Positions 21,409 through 33,281 are shown, counted from the stretch's first letter. The stretch is DNA of 64,000 nt from Ephydatia muelleri (GCA_013339895.1 JABACO010000001.1:29180898-29244897); one strand, 5' to 3'. Numbers and translations are program-made. The notes: generated by a model from the sequence alone, not told the origin.

Positions 21409-24400
21409 TCAGGCCTTTGTTCCATTTGCCTCCCTCAGATCCAGGGTTGCAATATGGCCAGCAATTTCAAACCATTTGTCATCCGCACCAGAAGTGCTTT
21501 GTGTAGAGGTCCCCGATGTGTACATATTGTTGAATGGGTTGGCAGGATCTAGTAAACGAGGACTTCGAAGGCAATCAGCAGGTATCTTTAAATCACCTCC
21601 ATAACCTTCTGAGTAGTTTCTGCTCCATAGAATACTGCAATGATACAAAGCTAAGTATGTAAATGCTTATAATCCATATTAACAGCTCTGCGTAGCATTC
21701 AAAGATAATTTATGCATAACGCAAGGTTATTGGACTAGACTACTTCTCGTAGTCACCGCATAACAATGGTAGTAGAAACAATTACACTGTTTTAAATTAA
21801 ACATAACATCTTGGACTTTAATTAATTACTTTATTGTACATTATAATAATGATATACATACATACATACATACATACATACATCATACATACATACATAC
21901 ATACATACTACATACATACATACATACATACATACATACATACATACATACATACATACATACATACAACACATACATACTACTACATACATACATACAC
22001 ATACATACATACATACATACATACATACATACATACATACATACATACATACATACATACATACATACATACATACATACATACATACATACATACATAA
22101 ATACATACATACATACATACAGACTACATACATACATAACAATACATACATACAGACAATACATACATACATACATACATACATACATACATCATACATA
22201 ATACAACATACATACATACATACATACATACATCACATACAATAAATACAGACATACATACCTACATACATACAGACAGTACATACATACATACATACAT
22301 ACATACATACATACGAGACATACATACATACATACATACATACACATAACATACAAATACGATACATACATACATACATACTGTAAACATACATACATAC
22401 AGACTACCCTGACACGAACTGAGACAACAACTAGCTATGAAAGTTAACGATGATGAAATAGCCCCCTCCTGAAGGGAACATCCACATCGTAAGAGGAGGG
22501 CTCGGGCATTGGCTCGCACAAGAGTCATATTAAGGCGGCAGTACAGGCTGCAGACAACCTTGGACTTGGGGGAGTTGGTCCTTGTGGCAAGGTATGATGC
22601 GAGCCGTGAAAAAGCTTGCACCGCTTCGCTGCCCCAAGCTCCATATGACTCGGCCACAAGGGGAATACACGTCCAACCCAACTCGGAACACTTGGCATCA
22701 TTGGCAGAGTGCTTCCTTAGCTCAGCGGCAACCGCTGCTGACCCTGCTGTGCGACCCGCTTCAGAGATAAAGGTAGGGTTAAGCGGAGACACCACAGTAA
22801 GGTCAAAGGCAGCAGGCTTGCCACAGAGCCATATTGTACATAAATAAAACAATTTGTGTTATTAAACTGTAATGAGGACCATTTATCGCTGTATACAATG
22901 TATGTATTTCTGTGTTTGTATATTTCACATAATTATTTATATTTTAAATGACCCTAAATGTGCTGAACTAGACTGGAGGTGTGTGCCTCTAGCAGTAGAA
23001 ACATACTGCAATTGGGGTGAGGAAGCAAGAAGAACCTTCACTCTACTGGCTACACGCTTGGCCTTTGGCTCTTCCTCATTTCGTAAAGCCGTGATCAGTG
23101 ACATGTTTGGAAGGCTCAATATCAAGCCATAGCAAGGGCCATACTGGCTACGAATGTGATCCCTACTGACTTTAATTAAATAATAACTTGTATTTATTAG
23201 AAATTATTGTAATATTAGTCCTTTAATTTTGATGTATATCATATGTATTATGATGTATTTAATCAAAGGCCACCTCTAGTTTCTAGTGGCCCTGGTGAGG
23301 GCAAGTGTTCAAGCATTGCTGTCCCGTTCGATGTCCTTCCAAGACACCTACTAGATAGTGAACTAATAACAATGATGTATTCATTCATATATTTATGTAT
23401 TCCTAACCAATAATAATAATTACGGCCGGTTGAATAATAGCCCTGGTTCGTTCTATTGCCAGAGCCATCCTGGCCAAGAAGCTCCCGCCCTCCTAACTGC
23501 TATTAGGTTGTGCCTTAGGGAATGATAGGTTGTACTCTTAATATAGTGTTGATTTTGTGGATGCATTTAGGTCGAAAATCAGCTGTTCAGTCACAATCGT
23601 TGTGTATTTTATGTGCTCATTTACGTAGTAGTAATAACGTGCTGTGGTGCTGTGTACACTCTATGTTTAGTATTATTGCTGTATATGTAATTTGATTTCA
23701 ATAACAATAAATATAATAATTTTAAGCTTAACATCAAAATCAACTTTGATAATCCTCAAATACTAATGATTCTACATTGCAGCAGACGCGGGTGAGAACG
23801 ATGATAAAATTATTAGTACGATAAAAACAGAATATAGCAGATTTTTCAAACTGACTGTACATAGCCCCCAGGTACTACATGTACACACAGCACAGTATGG
23901 CAAATGAGAGACAAGATCTCAGCCTAGGGAATACGTCTTGTTTCACTTCTCAGAGACGTGGTCAACTTTACAAAGAGTGGCACAAGAGGTGGAGGGAAAA
24001 ATTTGCATCTGATTGGTTAATACCATAGACTGCAGACATCGAGACTATATTCAGAAAACCTACAACACCAACATGTACGTTCTGTAGGATTTGCGAATAA
24101 TCTATATTCCGTAACTGTCGTGGAGCTGTTCACGGGCCAAATATATAGTTAAACCAATTGAATTTGTAAGACCCGTTGCTAATTGTTCAATAGCACCAGA
24201 GGGCCGTAGAATATCCGCCCGCTGGCATTTAGAGGACGCGATTATAACGAGGTCTCTACGCAAAATATGGCACCTGCAATAGACCAATCAGATTGCGAGA
24301 TTCCATTGTGCTATATAGTTAGACACTGAAACCAAGGGATCTACGTGATTTAGAATCCCCGAGGGCCCTGGGCTGTAGCGTCCCGAGCGGTAGGGAGGGC

Positions 24401-26841
24401 GCTACTAAGGGCCCAAGGGATTCTAAATCACGTCGATCCCTCGGTTCCAGTGTCTAATTATAGTGTCTACGTAGGCCCTTCATGATTTCATCTTCCGAGA
24501 CGCAGGTGTTTTGGTGAGTATACTATGTGAATTTAGTAGTGGATCCCTATGTATATCTGATTGGTCCGAAAACGGACAAAGAAATAGAAGATGTCATTTC
24601 TGCAGGCGTATCTAAAAAGACTAGAGATGACACAAAGACCTGCGTTAAAATATGGAATCAATGGACAAGTTACAGACAACGAACGAGCGTTCCATCTAAA
24701 TATTAGACTATAGCATAAACGCTCATGTTTACTTTAACGTTTTCGGAACTGCAAATGGTCGGGCATAAGTCTTCACTATGCTGTTTGTCATCCTCTTCGA
24801 CGAGACAGTCCAATAGCTCGGCACTCAGTATATCCATTTCGAAAAGATTCCGTTGCTACACAGAAACTGCGCTTGCGCAATGGATAATTATAACGCCATT
24901 GGTTACTATAAACGTAAACATGAGCGTTGCTATACAAAACTCATGTGCATATACACGTATCATTGTATCGATTGTAGGCCTATGTATTGCACATATATGT
25001 CTGTATGGAGGTCTTCTAAGTGCCAGAGGGCGGGTATTCTACCGTAGAATACCCGCCCGCTGTCATTTAGAGGACGCCGAGGTCTCTACGCAAAATATGG
25101 TACCTGCAATAGACCAATCAGATTGCGAGATTCCATTATGCTATAGTCTAAGTACTGAATATTATATAACATGCAAATGCACATATGCAATGATTGTACG
25201 TAATTCACATGATTATGCAGCCACATGTACAGGTACGTGCAAGATTAGCCGTACAATATGAACTGGATTCATAAGCACGTACGCAATGTATCCTTACTTA
25301 AGTGTCTTGTGGTCTCTAATCATTTCCTGAAGCTTTATGGTCACACTACAGCAAAAAATAAGTCAGATGCAGTGCAATAAAACAATATGCAGAAACTAGA
25401 ACTCGACACAGTACGGCTACATGCAGCGATAACCATATTACATACCGTAGGTACAAATTGACTAAAACATTTACAACAACCCTTCATTGTGGGTTAGACA
25501 CAATTATTTAGAGGTATGTGGGATGTAGTTCACCAATAAGTCTTCTGTATTTGTTTAGCAACTTCTCAGGACACACCATTGTGTGAATGAAAAATGATAG
25601 CAAGTTTTCATAGAACATTGTAGACCTCCAGAAAATCAAGGCTTTAGAAATTTGAGAAATAAAGCATGAGCCCAGTATTGTCAAATGTAGGCAGAACTTA
25701 TGGGATCGTTTCCGCGAAAAGGGACCTAGCGCATACGTTTTAAATTTTCAGTACACACAATAGTAATGCGTATATGTATGGCTGATTACAATTCACTGCC
25801 TTGTAATTACAAATCCATGATTGATACTCCGATTCTCAGTGTGTAAGAATCACTGTGTAGAGCACATTTCAATTGAAAAAAAATGCGCTAGGTAGTTTTT
25901 TCGCTGAAACGATCCCATACGTGTACATTATTATTCACATGACGTGTTAAATATTACTCTTTAGCACTTGATGATCCACTCTCCTTGGCCTTTTCAAAGG
26001 CTTTTATTACGAGCAGTGATATCAGATATGACTTGGGCCTAGTACGTGGATTTGTCCATATGCTGTTTCGCCACATCTTCATTTTTCGGATGAGGTCCTT
26101 CACCTACATGTACGTATGAATCAATTATGTACAATACTAATATGCTGAGCGTGCAAACTTACCTCATTTGGCTGGCCAGAAACGAATTCAACTTGCCATT
26201 TGCTAGTGCACACCGAGAAGCTATATAAATATATCAATCTATAATGCATTTTATCAGTTGAATTACACATTTTTCATTCTCAATCTAGGTATCAAAATCC
26301 CTCTAAAATTCATATCACGGTATGTTATTCCCCAATCCTCGCCAGTTTTTGGTGTTCGTATTTTGTGCTCATTTCATACTTGTATTGGTATTCTTCTTTC
26401 AATTGTTGCAGGAAGTAATATAGCTCCCGTAGGTTCTGCACATACGGGCTAATCAGCATGTCCACTTTGATGGCACCAGTGCCTTGGGTTTTTCCAAAAT
26501 AATCAAATATCACAGCATGCTTAGTGACTGTTAAAATTCTGCAGGCAGATGCCAATGTTGCATGGAGATATCTTTTAAGTTGATTGAGCCAATAGCTGAA
26601 ATCTGGTTCACTATTGCTGTCTGGCATAATTTGTTTCAATGTAATGTCTGAGAAGGAGTATATATTCATGTAGTGGTTTAGACAATGCTAATAAGACTCC
26701 CCTCCCCAGCCAGCTCCCTGTACCTTCTGTGATGATGATCAGATCAAGGTCAAACTCTCCGTCCACTGCTGTCCCCTGTCCTAAGGAACCTCCCTTGACA
26801 ACCTCACGGGGTGTGATATTCGTTTCATCAACTAACGTACC
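21409..26841 (-). CDS. OAS-like 2'-5'-oligoadenylate synthetase family gene (best copy, N-terminus missing)
   Basis: Minus-strand exons: 26724-26841, 26380-26647, 26163-26220, 25958-26103 and 21409-21634. All joins are GT-AG and all phases agree, giving 271 residues plus stop. Exon 1 has VKGGSLGQGT and the metal-binding FDLDL, exon 2 has the third acidic residue in IKVDML, and exons 3-4 match the OAS C-terminal helical domain (FVSGQPNE, KMWRN, KSYLISLLVIKAFE). The last exon has SPRLLDPANPFNN, matching the conserved LDP-DP-N end of OAS, then DKWFEIAGHIATL. The 4.3-kb last intron is full of MITEs; without that splice the frame would end at 25954. About 30 residues usual between these blocks are missing and no first exon was found, so it could be a duplicated fragment. 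Animal OAS proteins make 2'-5' oligoadenylates; dsRNA control cannot be judged here. Confidence 0.72.
21842..22831 (-). mobile_element. 5'-truncated LINE insertion with (TGTA)n tail
   Basis: On the minus strand the insertion carries the last part of a non-LTR reverse transcriptase, followed by a ~560-bp interrupted TGTA tetranucleotide tail (21842-22400). A perfect 10-bp duplication TATTGTACAT flanks it (21832-21841 and 22832-22841). The other inverted-repeat arm (near 30545-30585) has the empty site, so the insertion postdates the duplication. Confidence 0.88.
22415..22831 (-). pseudogene. LINE reverse-transcriptase C-terminal fragment
   Basis: The frame reads GKPAAFDLTVVSPLNP, then LGWTCIPLVAESYGAWGSEA and CRLNMTLVRANARALLL. 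This is the C-terminal stretch found after the polymerase domain in many invertebrate non-LTR reverse transcriptases. The start is lost by 5' truncation, and the frame runs on through the TGTA tail. Confidence 0.78.
22940..23340 (+). pseudogene. Older LINE reverse-transcriptase C-terminal remnant
   Basis: NDPKCAELDWRCVPL, ETYCNWGEEARRTFTLLATR and, in another frame further on, ALVRASVQALLSR are diverged versions of the same C-terminal domain as at 22415. A further echo (LVRSIARAILAKK) lies near 23442-23492. The counterpart in arm 2 (30170-30490, minus) lacks part of it. Stops and indels make it non-functional. Confidence 0.65.
24319..24458. repeat. 140-bp hairpin MITE (TTAGACACTG ends)
   Basis: The two halves are inverted copies over about 60 bp (TTAGACACTGAAACCAAGGG ... 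CCCTCGGTTCCAGTGTCTAA) around a short GC-rich centre. The whole unit can fold into one hairpin. Terminal TTA/TAA may be the target duplication. Confidence 0.75.
24571..24702 (+). pseudogene. Crypton-type tyrosine-recombinase N-terminal fragment (tentative)
   Basis: A frame reading EDVISAGVSKKTRDDTKTC then VKIWNQWTSYRQR resembles the SAM-like N-terminal domain (T-x-x-x-x-K-x-x-x-x-W-x-x-W pattern) of Crypton-derived recombinases and ZMYM/QRICH-like proteins. It is cut off by the MITE that starts at 24703. No catalytic domain is nearby. Confidence 0.42.
24703..25151. repeat. 449-bp MITE with TTAGACTATAGCATAA ends
   Basis: A perfect 16-bp inverted repeat (TTAGACTATAGCATAA) defines both ends. The interior has no coding potential; its GAATACCCGCCC-type boxes recur in the partial copy at 5825-5990 and in a fragment at 24195-24312. 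It disrupts the Crypton-like fragment and lies within the long last intron of the OAS-like gene. Confidence 0.75.
25700..25918. repeat. MITE, GGGATCGTTTCCGCG family, copy C
   Basis: Both termini are intact: ATGGGATCGTTTCCGCG and its inverse with one change. The interior box ATACTCCGATTCTCAG is the family signature in reverse. It lies in the last intron of the OAS-like gene, at the position matching copies A and E in the other OAS segments. Confidence 0.78.
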
Positions 26842-27229
26842 CTGCAATGAATGAGGTCATCGAGAACAAAAGTTCAAGGATTTTACGCATGGCATAGTAA
26901 ATTTGACGTATAGTATTAAAAACCTTTTGAGAAATGCAACGCTTGTTTTAATTTTAATCGGAGCTCAGGTATGACGAGTCTTACTTACGCACTGGCATGT
27001 ACAGGTGTACGCTTATATGCAAGATTGTACTAATTTACAAATGGTCTTCATCAATGAACATATAGTAGTTAGTACTTTAAAAGATCCATTCACTACACTG
27101 TGGTTGTTGGGAGGGGCAAATAGTTAATTAACACATGAACACTAGCAAATCCAGTACTAATATACTGATTATTGCATAATGTCCAATAGGGTTGAGTCGA
27201 ATGCAGCAGCACTGTACCATAGCGTTCAT

Positions 27230-28514
27230 GCCACATGAATTCATCTATGTAATTTGGGAGTAGTTCAGCGTGAACTTCTGCCATTGATTTAAATCTTTTA
27301 TTCACACTCCTCCAGTAACTTGCAACCAGTGTTGCCGCGGCTGACTAATTGGAACAAGTCCCGGACGGCCGGCTGACCGAATTAGACCCCTGACGGTCAC
27401 GGTCACGGCCAGCAATGGCCGGCATCAATCCTTCCCGGTCACGGCCACGGCCAACCGTTAGCAGCCTATCCGACATGGTCACGGCCATTTCTGACCGCCA
27501 AAACCGTCGAGTTTGGCGGTTTCGGTCGGCGGTCAACCTTCAAGGGCTGGGAATTAATTACCTGTACAAGCTTACATGTAAGCGTCAACAGTAAAATTGC
27601 GTGTAAATAATAATGAATTTTGTTTGAATAATAAGAACAGCTTAATTGTAGGTATAAACACCTAGGAAGGGTATATGTTTAAAACGTAACAGCAAAACAC
27701 TTTCTAGCCGGGCAGAGGCCATTCTTCATCTTTTGCGTTCAAGTATTAGTTTAGTTCGCTCTGATGGTGTACCTAGCGGCCTGATGCTGGAATAGCCAGA
27801 TACAGGTATTTTAGTGCCATTTTAGAGACTGTGAGGAAATTGTGGGAATGTGGGAAATGTGGGAAAACTGGGGGAGTTGGCAGATGGATCAGTTTTCTTC
27901 CTCCTAATTAGAATTGGGTTCTTTACGATCGTCGTGTCGGCCATACATGTAATACAGTGCGCTATACTGTACGCGACGGTCAAATCTCTGTATTTCAAAA
28001 CTCCAATCACACACGCGAAAACAGATATAGCTTCCTCTATCCCACAGGTGTAGTTCTTCTTAACAAGGAACAAACAGTTTATGGGATGTAGCATGTGGTT
28101 TATGTAACAGGCAGAGTATAATCTTAACAATTATGTCTGTTATAATTTCAGTTTAATTTAGAATTGATTAATCGCGACCGTCAAAAGACCAGCTCATATT
28201 GTTGACGGTCAGCCGCCAAATATATGACGGCCACCGTACTTCCCGGCTCAGACGGCCAGGCATGTTGGCGGTTCACGATCACTGACGGTCAGCATAACAA
28301 TCGGCAAATTTTGACGGCTACCGAACGGCCACGGCTGGCCGCTACTTGCAACGTGTTGCGGTGTTTGTGTCCCTGCGACTCTGATAATAAAATCCAGCGT
28401 GTGACTCACAGTATACTGTGTAGGGCAATGTCTTTGGGCATAAAAAGTGGTATAATTGTATGTGTTTCTCAGATGCTCATGATTGGACCTAGTTTTTGAG
28501 ATGAACTTTAACAC
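27230..28514 (-). pseudogene. Merlin/ISXO2-type transposase C-terminal remnant, split by a hAT-like element
   Basis: Reading the minus strand and skipping the 1,026 bp of insertion plus duplication, one frame gives TVSHTLDFIIRVAGTQTPQH, then SYWRSVNKRFKSM and LLPNYIDEFMWHERYG. These match the end of ISXO2-like transposases of Merlin elements (HSxxFVDP..G.HTQ..ESYW, YLDEFMWR). The upstream part is missing. Bases CTTGCAAC are duplicated around the inserted element. A matching piece of the left half lies at 47590-47724. Confidence 0.66.
27327..28344. mobile_element. hAT-like element 2 (CAGTGTTGCC ends, GACGGTCA-type repeats)
   Basis: It is flanked by a perfect 8-bp duplication CTTGCAAC (27319-27326, 28345-28352). 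The left end is CAGTGTTGCCGCGGC; the right end has lost about 8 bp compared with the copy starting at 47725. Both ends are packed with GGCCGTGACCGTCA / TGACGGTC-type subterminal repeats. One conserved frame, about 80-100 aa with CGIEEAISVFACVIGVLKYR (minus strand, 27822-28060), is shared with the second copy but is not a recognised transposase. Confidence 0.75.
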
Positions 28515-29060
28515 TCATGACTGTGACTATTGCAGGTTTGAGAGATGGGGTGCCCTGCTAGTTTAAATCTTGATAACCTGCAAAGTGCAAGTGTGGCCTC
28601 ATAAATTTCATCTAATCATTTATACATCCAGTGAGAGCCCTCTTATACATTAACCCGGCATGCATAACTTACATATATGTGTTGTACCAGTTCGTCAGTT
28701 AGCTCGCGCGCTCGTTGCTGCGTAGCAGCCATTTAGTTATAGCCTGATAAATTTCCCTGGACCTGCAAATCACAGAATGGTTCAAACATTTACACTCCTT
28801 GCTATATATAGGCTGTTTATAATTGTACATAGTGCCAAATTTCCCCGAAGTAAATATTCACGAGGTGAGGGTCTCCCGCTGTATACCTGCATCAGCAGTT
28901 GAATATCGGTAATCTCGCAATGTATACGCTTAATGGTTTATGTGTTACCGGGAAGACCCTTGTCATTTAGAGAATGTATACGTATAACGATTCCAAGAAA
29001 ACCCAGAGGCCAGCTAGCTCTACGAAGAGTACTCTCAAGCCAATTAGCATACCTTATACC

Positions 29061-29112
29061 ATGTATATTTAAGACACTGCATGGGTTATTAAGACACTGC
29101 ATGGGTGATTAA
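29061..29112. repeat. 20-bp minisatellite, two copies
   Basis: Two units of AAGACACTGCATGGGTTATT. The inverted counterpart of this segment (46820-46999) has about nine units, so the array has expanded or contracted since duplication. Confidence 0.7.
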
Positions 29113-29204
29113 TTAGGTGAGATTGGGAACTCGATCCCTTAAACTTTCGGTGTCATGAAAACACCAATGCATGCAACGAAATGCAAAATCGTACATAAGA
29201 ATAG

Positions 29205-29862
29205 TTTGGTCACAAGGTTGCACTTTGTCACACTCACAGGTGTGACATAGCTATGGTCCTCAGAGGGAGTGGGTCACAGCCATGACACATGCACAGATGT
29301 GTGTCACAGACCTCAGGACATGCTGTTGTGATGCAGGATTCCTAGAACATCGCTTAGTTTGGCCACCCTGTCAGTCTCACAGGTGTGACATAGCTATGGC
29401 CCTCAGAAGGGGTGGGTCACAACCATGACACATGCACAGATGTGTGTCACAGACCTCAGGACATGCTGTTGTGATGCAGGATTCTAGAACATAGCTTTGT
29501 TTGGTCACCCTGTCAGTCTCACAGGTGTGACATAGCTATGGTCCTCAGAGGGGGTGGGTCACAACCATGACACATGCACAGATGTGTGTCACAGAACTCA
29601 GGACATGCTGTTATGATGCAGGATTCCTAGAACATCACTTTGTTTGGCCACCCTGTCCGTCTCACAGGTGTGACATAGCTATGGCCCTCAGAAGGGGTGG
29701 GTCACAACCATGACACATGCACAGATGTGTGTCACAGATCTCAGGACATGCTGTTGTGATGCTGGATTCCTAGAACATTGCTTTGTTTGGTCACCCTGTC
29801 AGTCTCACAGGTGTGACATGGCTATGGTCCTCAGAGGGGGTGGGTCACAACCATGACACATA
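29205..29862. repeat. ~143-bp satellite, locus 2
   Basis: About five units of the satellite described at 17131, in the same orientation, ending where inverted-repeat arm 2 begins. Confidence 0.88.
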
Positions 29863-31650
29863 AATGAGCACACAAAATACACAACGATTATGACTGAACA
29901 GCTGATTGTCGACCTAAATGTATCTTTGTAATACATACACAAAAACAACACTATATTAAGAGTACAACCTATTATTCCCTATGGCACAACCTAATAGCAG
30001 TTAGGAGGGCAGGAGCTCCCTGGCCAGGATGGCTCTGGCAATGGAACGAACCAGGGCTATTATTCAACCGGCCGTAATTATTATTATTGGTTAGGAATAC
30101 ATAAATACATGAATGAATACATCATTATTATTAGTTCACTATCTAGTAGGTGTCTTGGAAGGACATCAAACGGGACAGCAATGCTCGAACATTTGCCCTC
30201 ACCAGGGCCAAGTTGAGTCTCCCATACAAACTAGAGGTGGCCTGGGACTTAGTTTGATTATATCATAATACATATGATATACATGAATACATACATGCCA
30301 AATCAAAGGACTTAATTTACAATAATTTCTAATAAATACAAGTTATTACGAAATGAGGAAGAGCCAAAGGCCAAGCGTGTGGCCAGTAGAGTGAAGGTTC
30401 TTCTTGCTTCCTCACCCCAATTGCAGTACGTTTCTACTGCTAGAGGCACACACCTCCAGCCTAGTTCAGCACATTTAGGGTCATTTAATGTATAAAAACA
30501 CGGAAATACGTATACAGCGATAAATAGTCCTCATTACAGTTTAATAATATAAATTTTTTACAATTAAGTAATTAATTAAAGTCCAAGATTGTTATGTTAT
30601 ATTTTAAAACAGTTTAATTGTTTCTACTATCATTGTTATGCGGTGACTATGAGAAGTAGTCTAGTCCAATAACCTTGCGTTATGCATAAATTACCTTTGA
30701 ATGCTACGCAGAGCAGTTAATATGGATTATAAGCATTTACATACTTAGCTTTGTAACATTGCAGTATTCTATGGAGCAGAAACTACTCAGAAGGTTATGG
30801 AGGGGATTTAAAGATACCTGCTGATTGCCTTCGAAGTCCTCGTTTACTAGATCCTGCCAACCCATTCAACAATATGTACACATCGGGGACCTCTACACAA
30901 GGCACTTCTAGTGCGGATGACAAATGGTTTGAAATTGCTGGCCATATTGCAACCCTGGATCTGAGGGAGGCAAATAGAACAAAGGCCTGACCAAGTAGTG
31001 AACCTCTTAAGTCTTAAGTCTTTTGTAGAATTTAGATGGTCACATAATGTAGTGACTGATGTGATTTTGTACAAAAGAGTCGGAATGTTTGTAATCTGTT
31101 TTGATCAGACAAATAGCTGTAGCGAGTTTCGTATTAGTGTTGAATGCTATTGTAGCATTCATGCATGTATACATCTTTCATGCATACTGTGTGTATCACA
31201 TATCGTTACTGATGTAATAAATATATAGAATTACATCATAACATCAAGCAGCCATGTCTGTTACAGTTAGAGAAGTATGTTGCATGTACAAGGGAGTTCA
31301 CACATGAAAGCAAATAATAAGACTATTAGACTATCAAGAAAGTGATCTGTAGGATGTAGGATTGGTGATGGTCAAAGCTAGGAAACAAGGTACAGTACTG
31401 TTGCAGTGGAGTTTGATATGATCCTAAAACCAACAGTCTTACATTTTGCAAATACAGTAAAATCGCAGATAAACGCCGCGGCGTTTAATCGGGACAGAAT
31501 CAGCTTACTAGTGGAATTTTTGTTACTGTTATGTAGGGGAGGAGGGGTGTCTGTTTGTCTCAAAGGGGTCTGTTTTTGATTGCCTACCAATAGTCAAATA
31601 CCATAAAGCTTTATATTATAGTTTGAATAATGAGTCCAATCTACAAACCT
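29863..31650. repeat. Large inverted repeat, arm 2
   Basis: Inverted copy of 20766-23624 without the LINE/TGTA insertion. It contains a diverged LINE C-terminal remnant on the minus strand (about 30170-30490) and a plus-strand OAS C-terminal exon at 30765-30990. Confidence 0.85.
30765..30990 (+). pseudogene. Orphan OAS-like C-terminal exon
   Basis: The acceptor ACATTGCAG is followed by the same phase-2 exon as at 21409-21634, including RSPRLLDPANPFNN and DKWFEIAGHIATLDLREA, and ends in TGA. No OAS exons A-D lie upstream on this strand, so the exon appears stranded by the inverted duplication. It differs from the other copy by a few substitutions. Whether any transcript uses it is unknown. 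Confidence 0.68.
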
Positions 31651-31799
31651 TCACAATACATATTTAACACACTCATACAGCCATCATACATACCACATAA
31701 TTGATCATAATTTATTAACAGAAAATGGTTCAGACTGCTTCAATGCATGATTGAGTAAAGAGGGGCCCCATCCTCAAAGCCCAGGCCACTTCTCCACTT

Positions 31800-32830
31800 T
31801 ACTCTGGAACCCCTTAGGCATAGGCTGGCTGCTCTGATGATGGCAAATGAAAGCCTTGCTCTGATGTAGCCACATGTTTGTGCATACGACTTTTTCCATT
31901 TGCTTCCCGATTAAGAAGTCCATAATCTGAAGTCACAAAGGGTGTAAAAGTATCTTCCACTGCTTGTTTGTAAATCCTCTTTTTGTCCTGAGCTCCCGAT
32001 TCAAAAACTGCTTCTGGCAAGCGATTGCTGTAGGATGGGGCATCTGTATCAATAACTTTGAAGTCAAATAGCACCTCTGCCTGAGGTTGCCAAACACCAT
32101 GTACTCCCAAATCCAGCCTCAGTCCTGAGTCACCAACTTGTGTTTCTGCCTCTCTAACAATTGGCTCTCTGACAACCTGTGTCCACACCTGTGCGGCAAT
32201 AACTCCAATGCAATCTCTGATCTCATTATGTCTCTGGATAACTAGGACACCACCTTACAGTCAAGAGCATATGAATGAGGCTCCACAACCATCACACTTT
32301 GAAGGTAGATCGTCGGGTCACGCATATAATGAACCGCCAACCCATCTCTAAATTGAGCTGGAGACAGGTCAAAGTGACAGGTAGCGATTGGAAGGACAGA
32401 TAATCATGCTGATGTTTTGCCAGAAATAGCTCTGTTATGGCTCTTTTTCGCTTTGATGTGTACTGCATTAAAATACTGTCGAGTGCAGATTAGTAAGTCT
32501 CTTCCTTGATGTTATCATGGTGTTTTCTAGCAGCCCGAAGAGTCTCTAAATGGTGAAACTTCAACTCCTTTCACTGCTTCAACTAACACTTTAGTTCCTT
32601 GTCTGGATGTCTAGTAAGCTAAAGTTGCTGTCTTGGTGGGGTCAAACATCCCTAGTCCTGCTAGAGATGTTGGTAAAGCAAACAAAGCCTCCTCTGCACC
32701 TGCACCAAGCATAGCTGGAAAGAATTGCTTCTTGATCTTCTTATTGACAGGTGTAAAAGCATCTGCGCAGTCTGGTACAACTTTCTGGAGGAAGTCCCAT
32801 TCACACGTACTGCAAAGACTTCGTCAAAGA
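31800..32830 (-). pseudogene. LINE reverse-transcriptase 3' remnant
   Basis: On the minus strand, fragments in order are FFPAMLGAGAEEALFALP and LAGLGMFDPTK, CHFDLSPAQFRDGLAVHY, and QVVREPIVREA then LRLDLGVHGVWQPQAEVLFD and VIDTDAPSY. These follow the order of the post-polymerase region of invertebrate non-LTR reverse transcriptases. In-frame stops and frame changes between blocks show decay. The polymerase domain itself is absent. Confidence 0.66.
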
Positions 32831-33007
32831 TGCAAATGCTGCCTGGGGTGCCTTGACAGCAGCTTATACTTAAAAACAATATCGTATATCGTTTTTGCAC
32901 AGTTGCATTTTTATTGTTATAATGTTATAAAACATACGACATTTTCGCGGAAACTGTCCCATATCATTTTATATTATTAAGTGCATTAGTTATTTTCTCA
33001 TGAGCAT

Positions 33008-33281
33008 TGTCAGGGACCCAGGCTAGCTATGATGTCAGCCCTTCCCAGAGAGTCGTATCCGGACAGATATCACCTGACTGGAGGTGTTGATAAGCTACTG
33101 AATAGGAGCGGCCCGACCTTCCAGAACATTCCTCATTGTGTACTGATGCGGACTATACCTTGTGTTGCATGAAGTTAAAAACGAGTTGTAATTGTGTATG
33201 CTCAGTCTTGCTTAGTGTATTTGGCTGTTAGTGGAAACTCTGTCCGGTGACATTGCGCTAGCGCGTAACGGATCCTTAACA
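33008..33281 (+). repeat. 5' LTR of the Gypsy element
   Basis: 274 bp, TGTCAGGG...TTAACA. It is preceded by GCAT and followed by ATTTGGTGGCAGCGG. Confidence 0.93.

Larger units (their letters stand above)
20766..23624. repeat. Large inverted repeat, arm 1
   Basis: This arm is the inverted counterpart of 29863-31650, sharing the OAS C-terminal exon, a LINE remnant and flanks. It is about 1 kb longer because of the LINE/microsatellite insertion at 21842-22831, and it retains about 80 bp near 23090 that arm 2 lacks. The arms differ by scattered substitutions, so the duplication is not very recent. About 6.2 kb separates them. Confidence 0.85.

Noticed and set aside
21831..22398. Open frames reading MYVC or YIHT repeats
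   Set aside because: Direct translation of the TGTA/TACA microsatellite.
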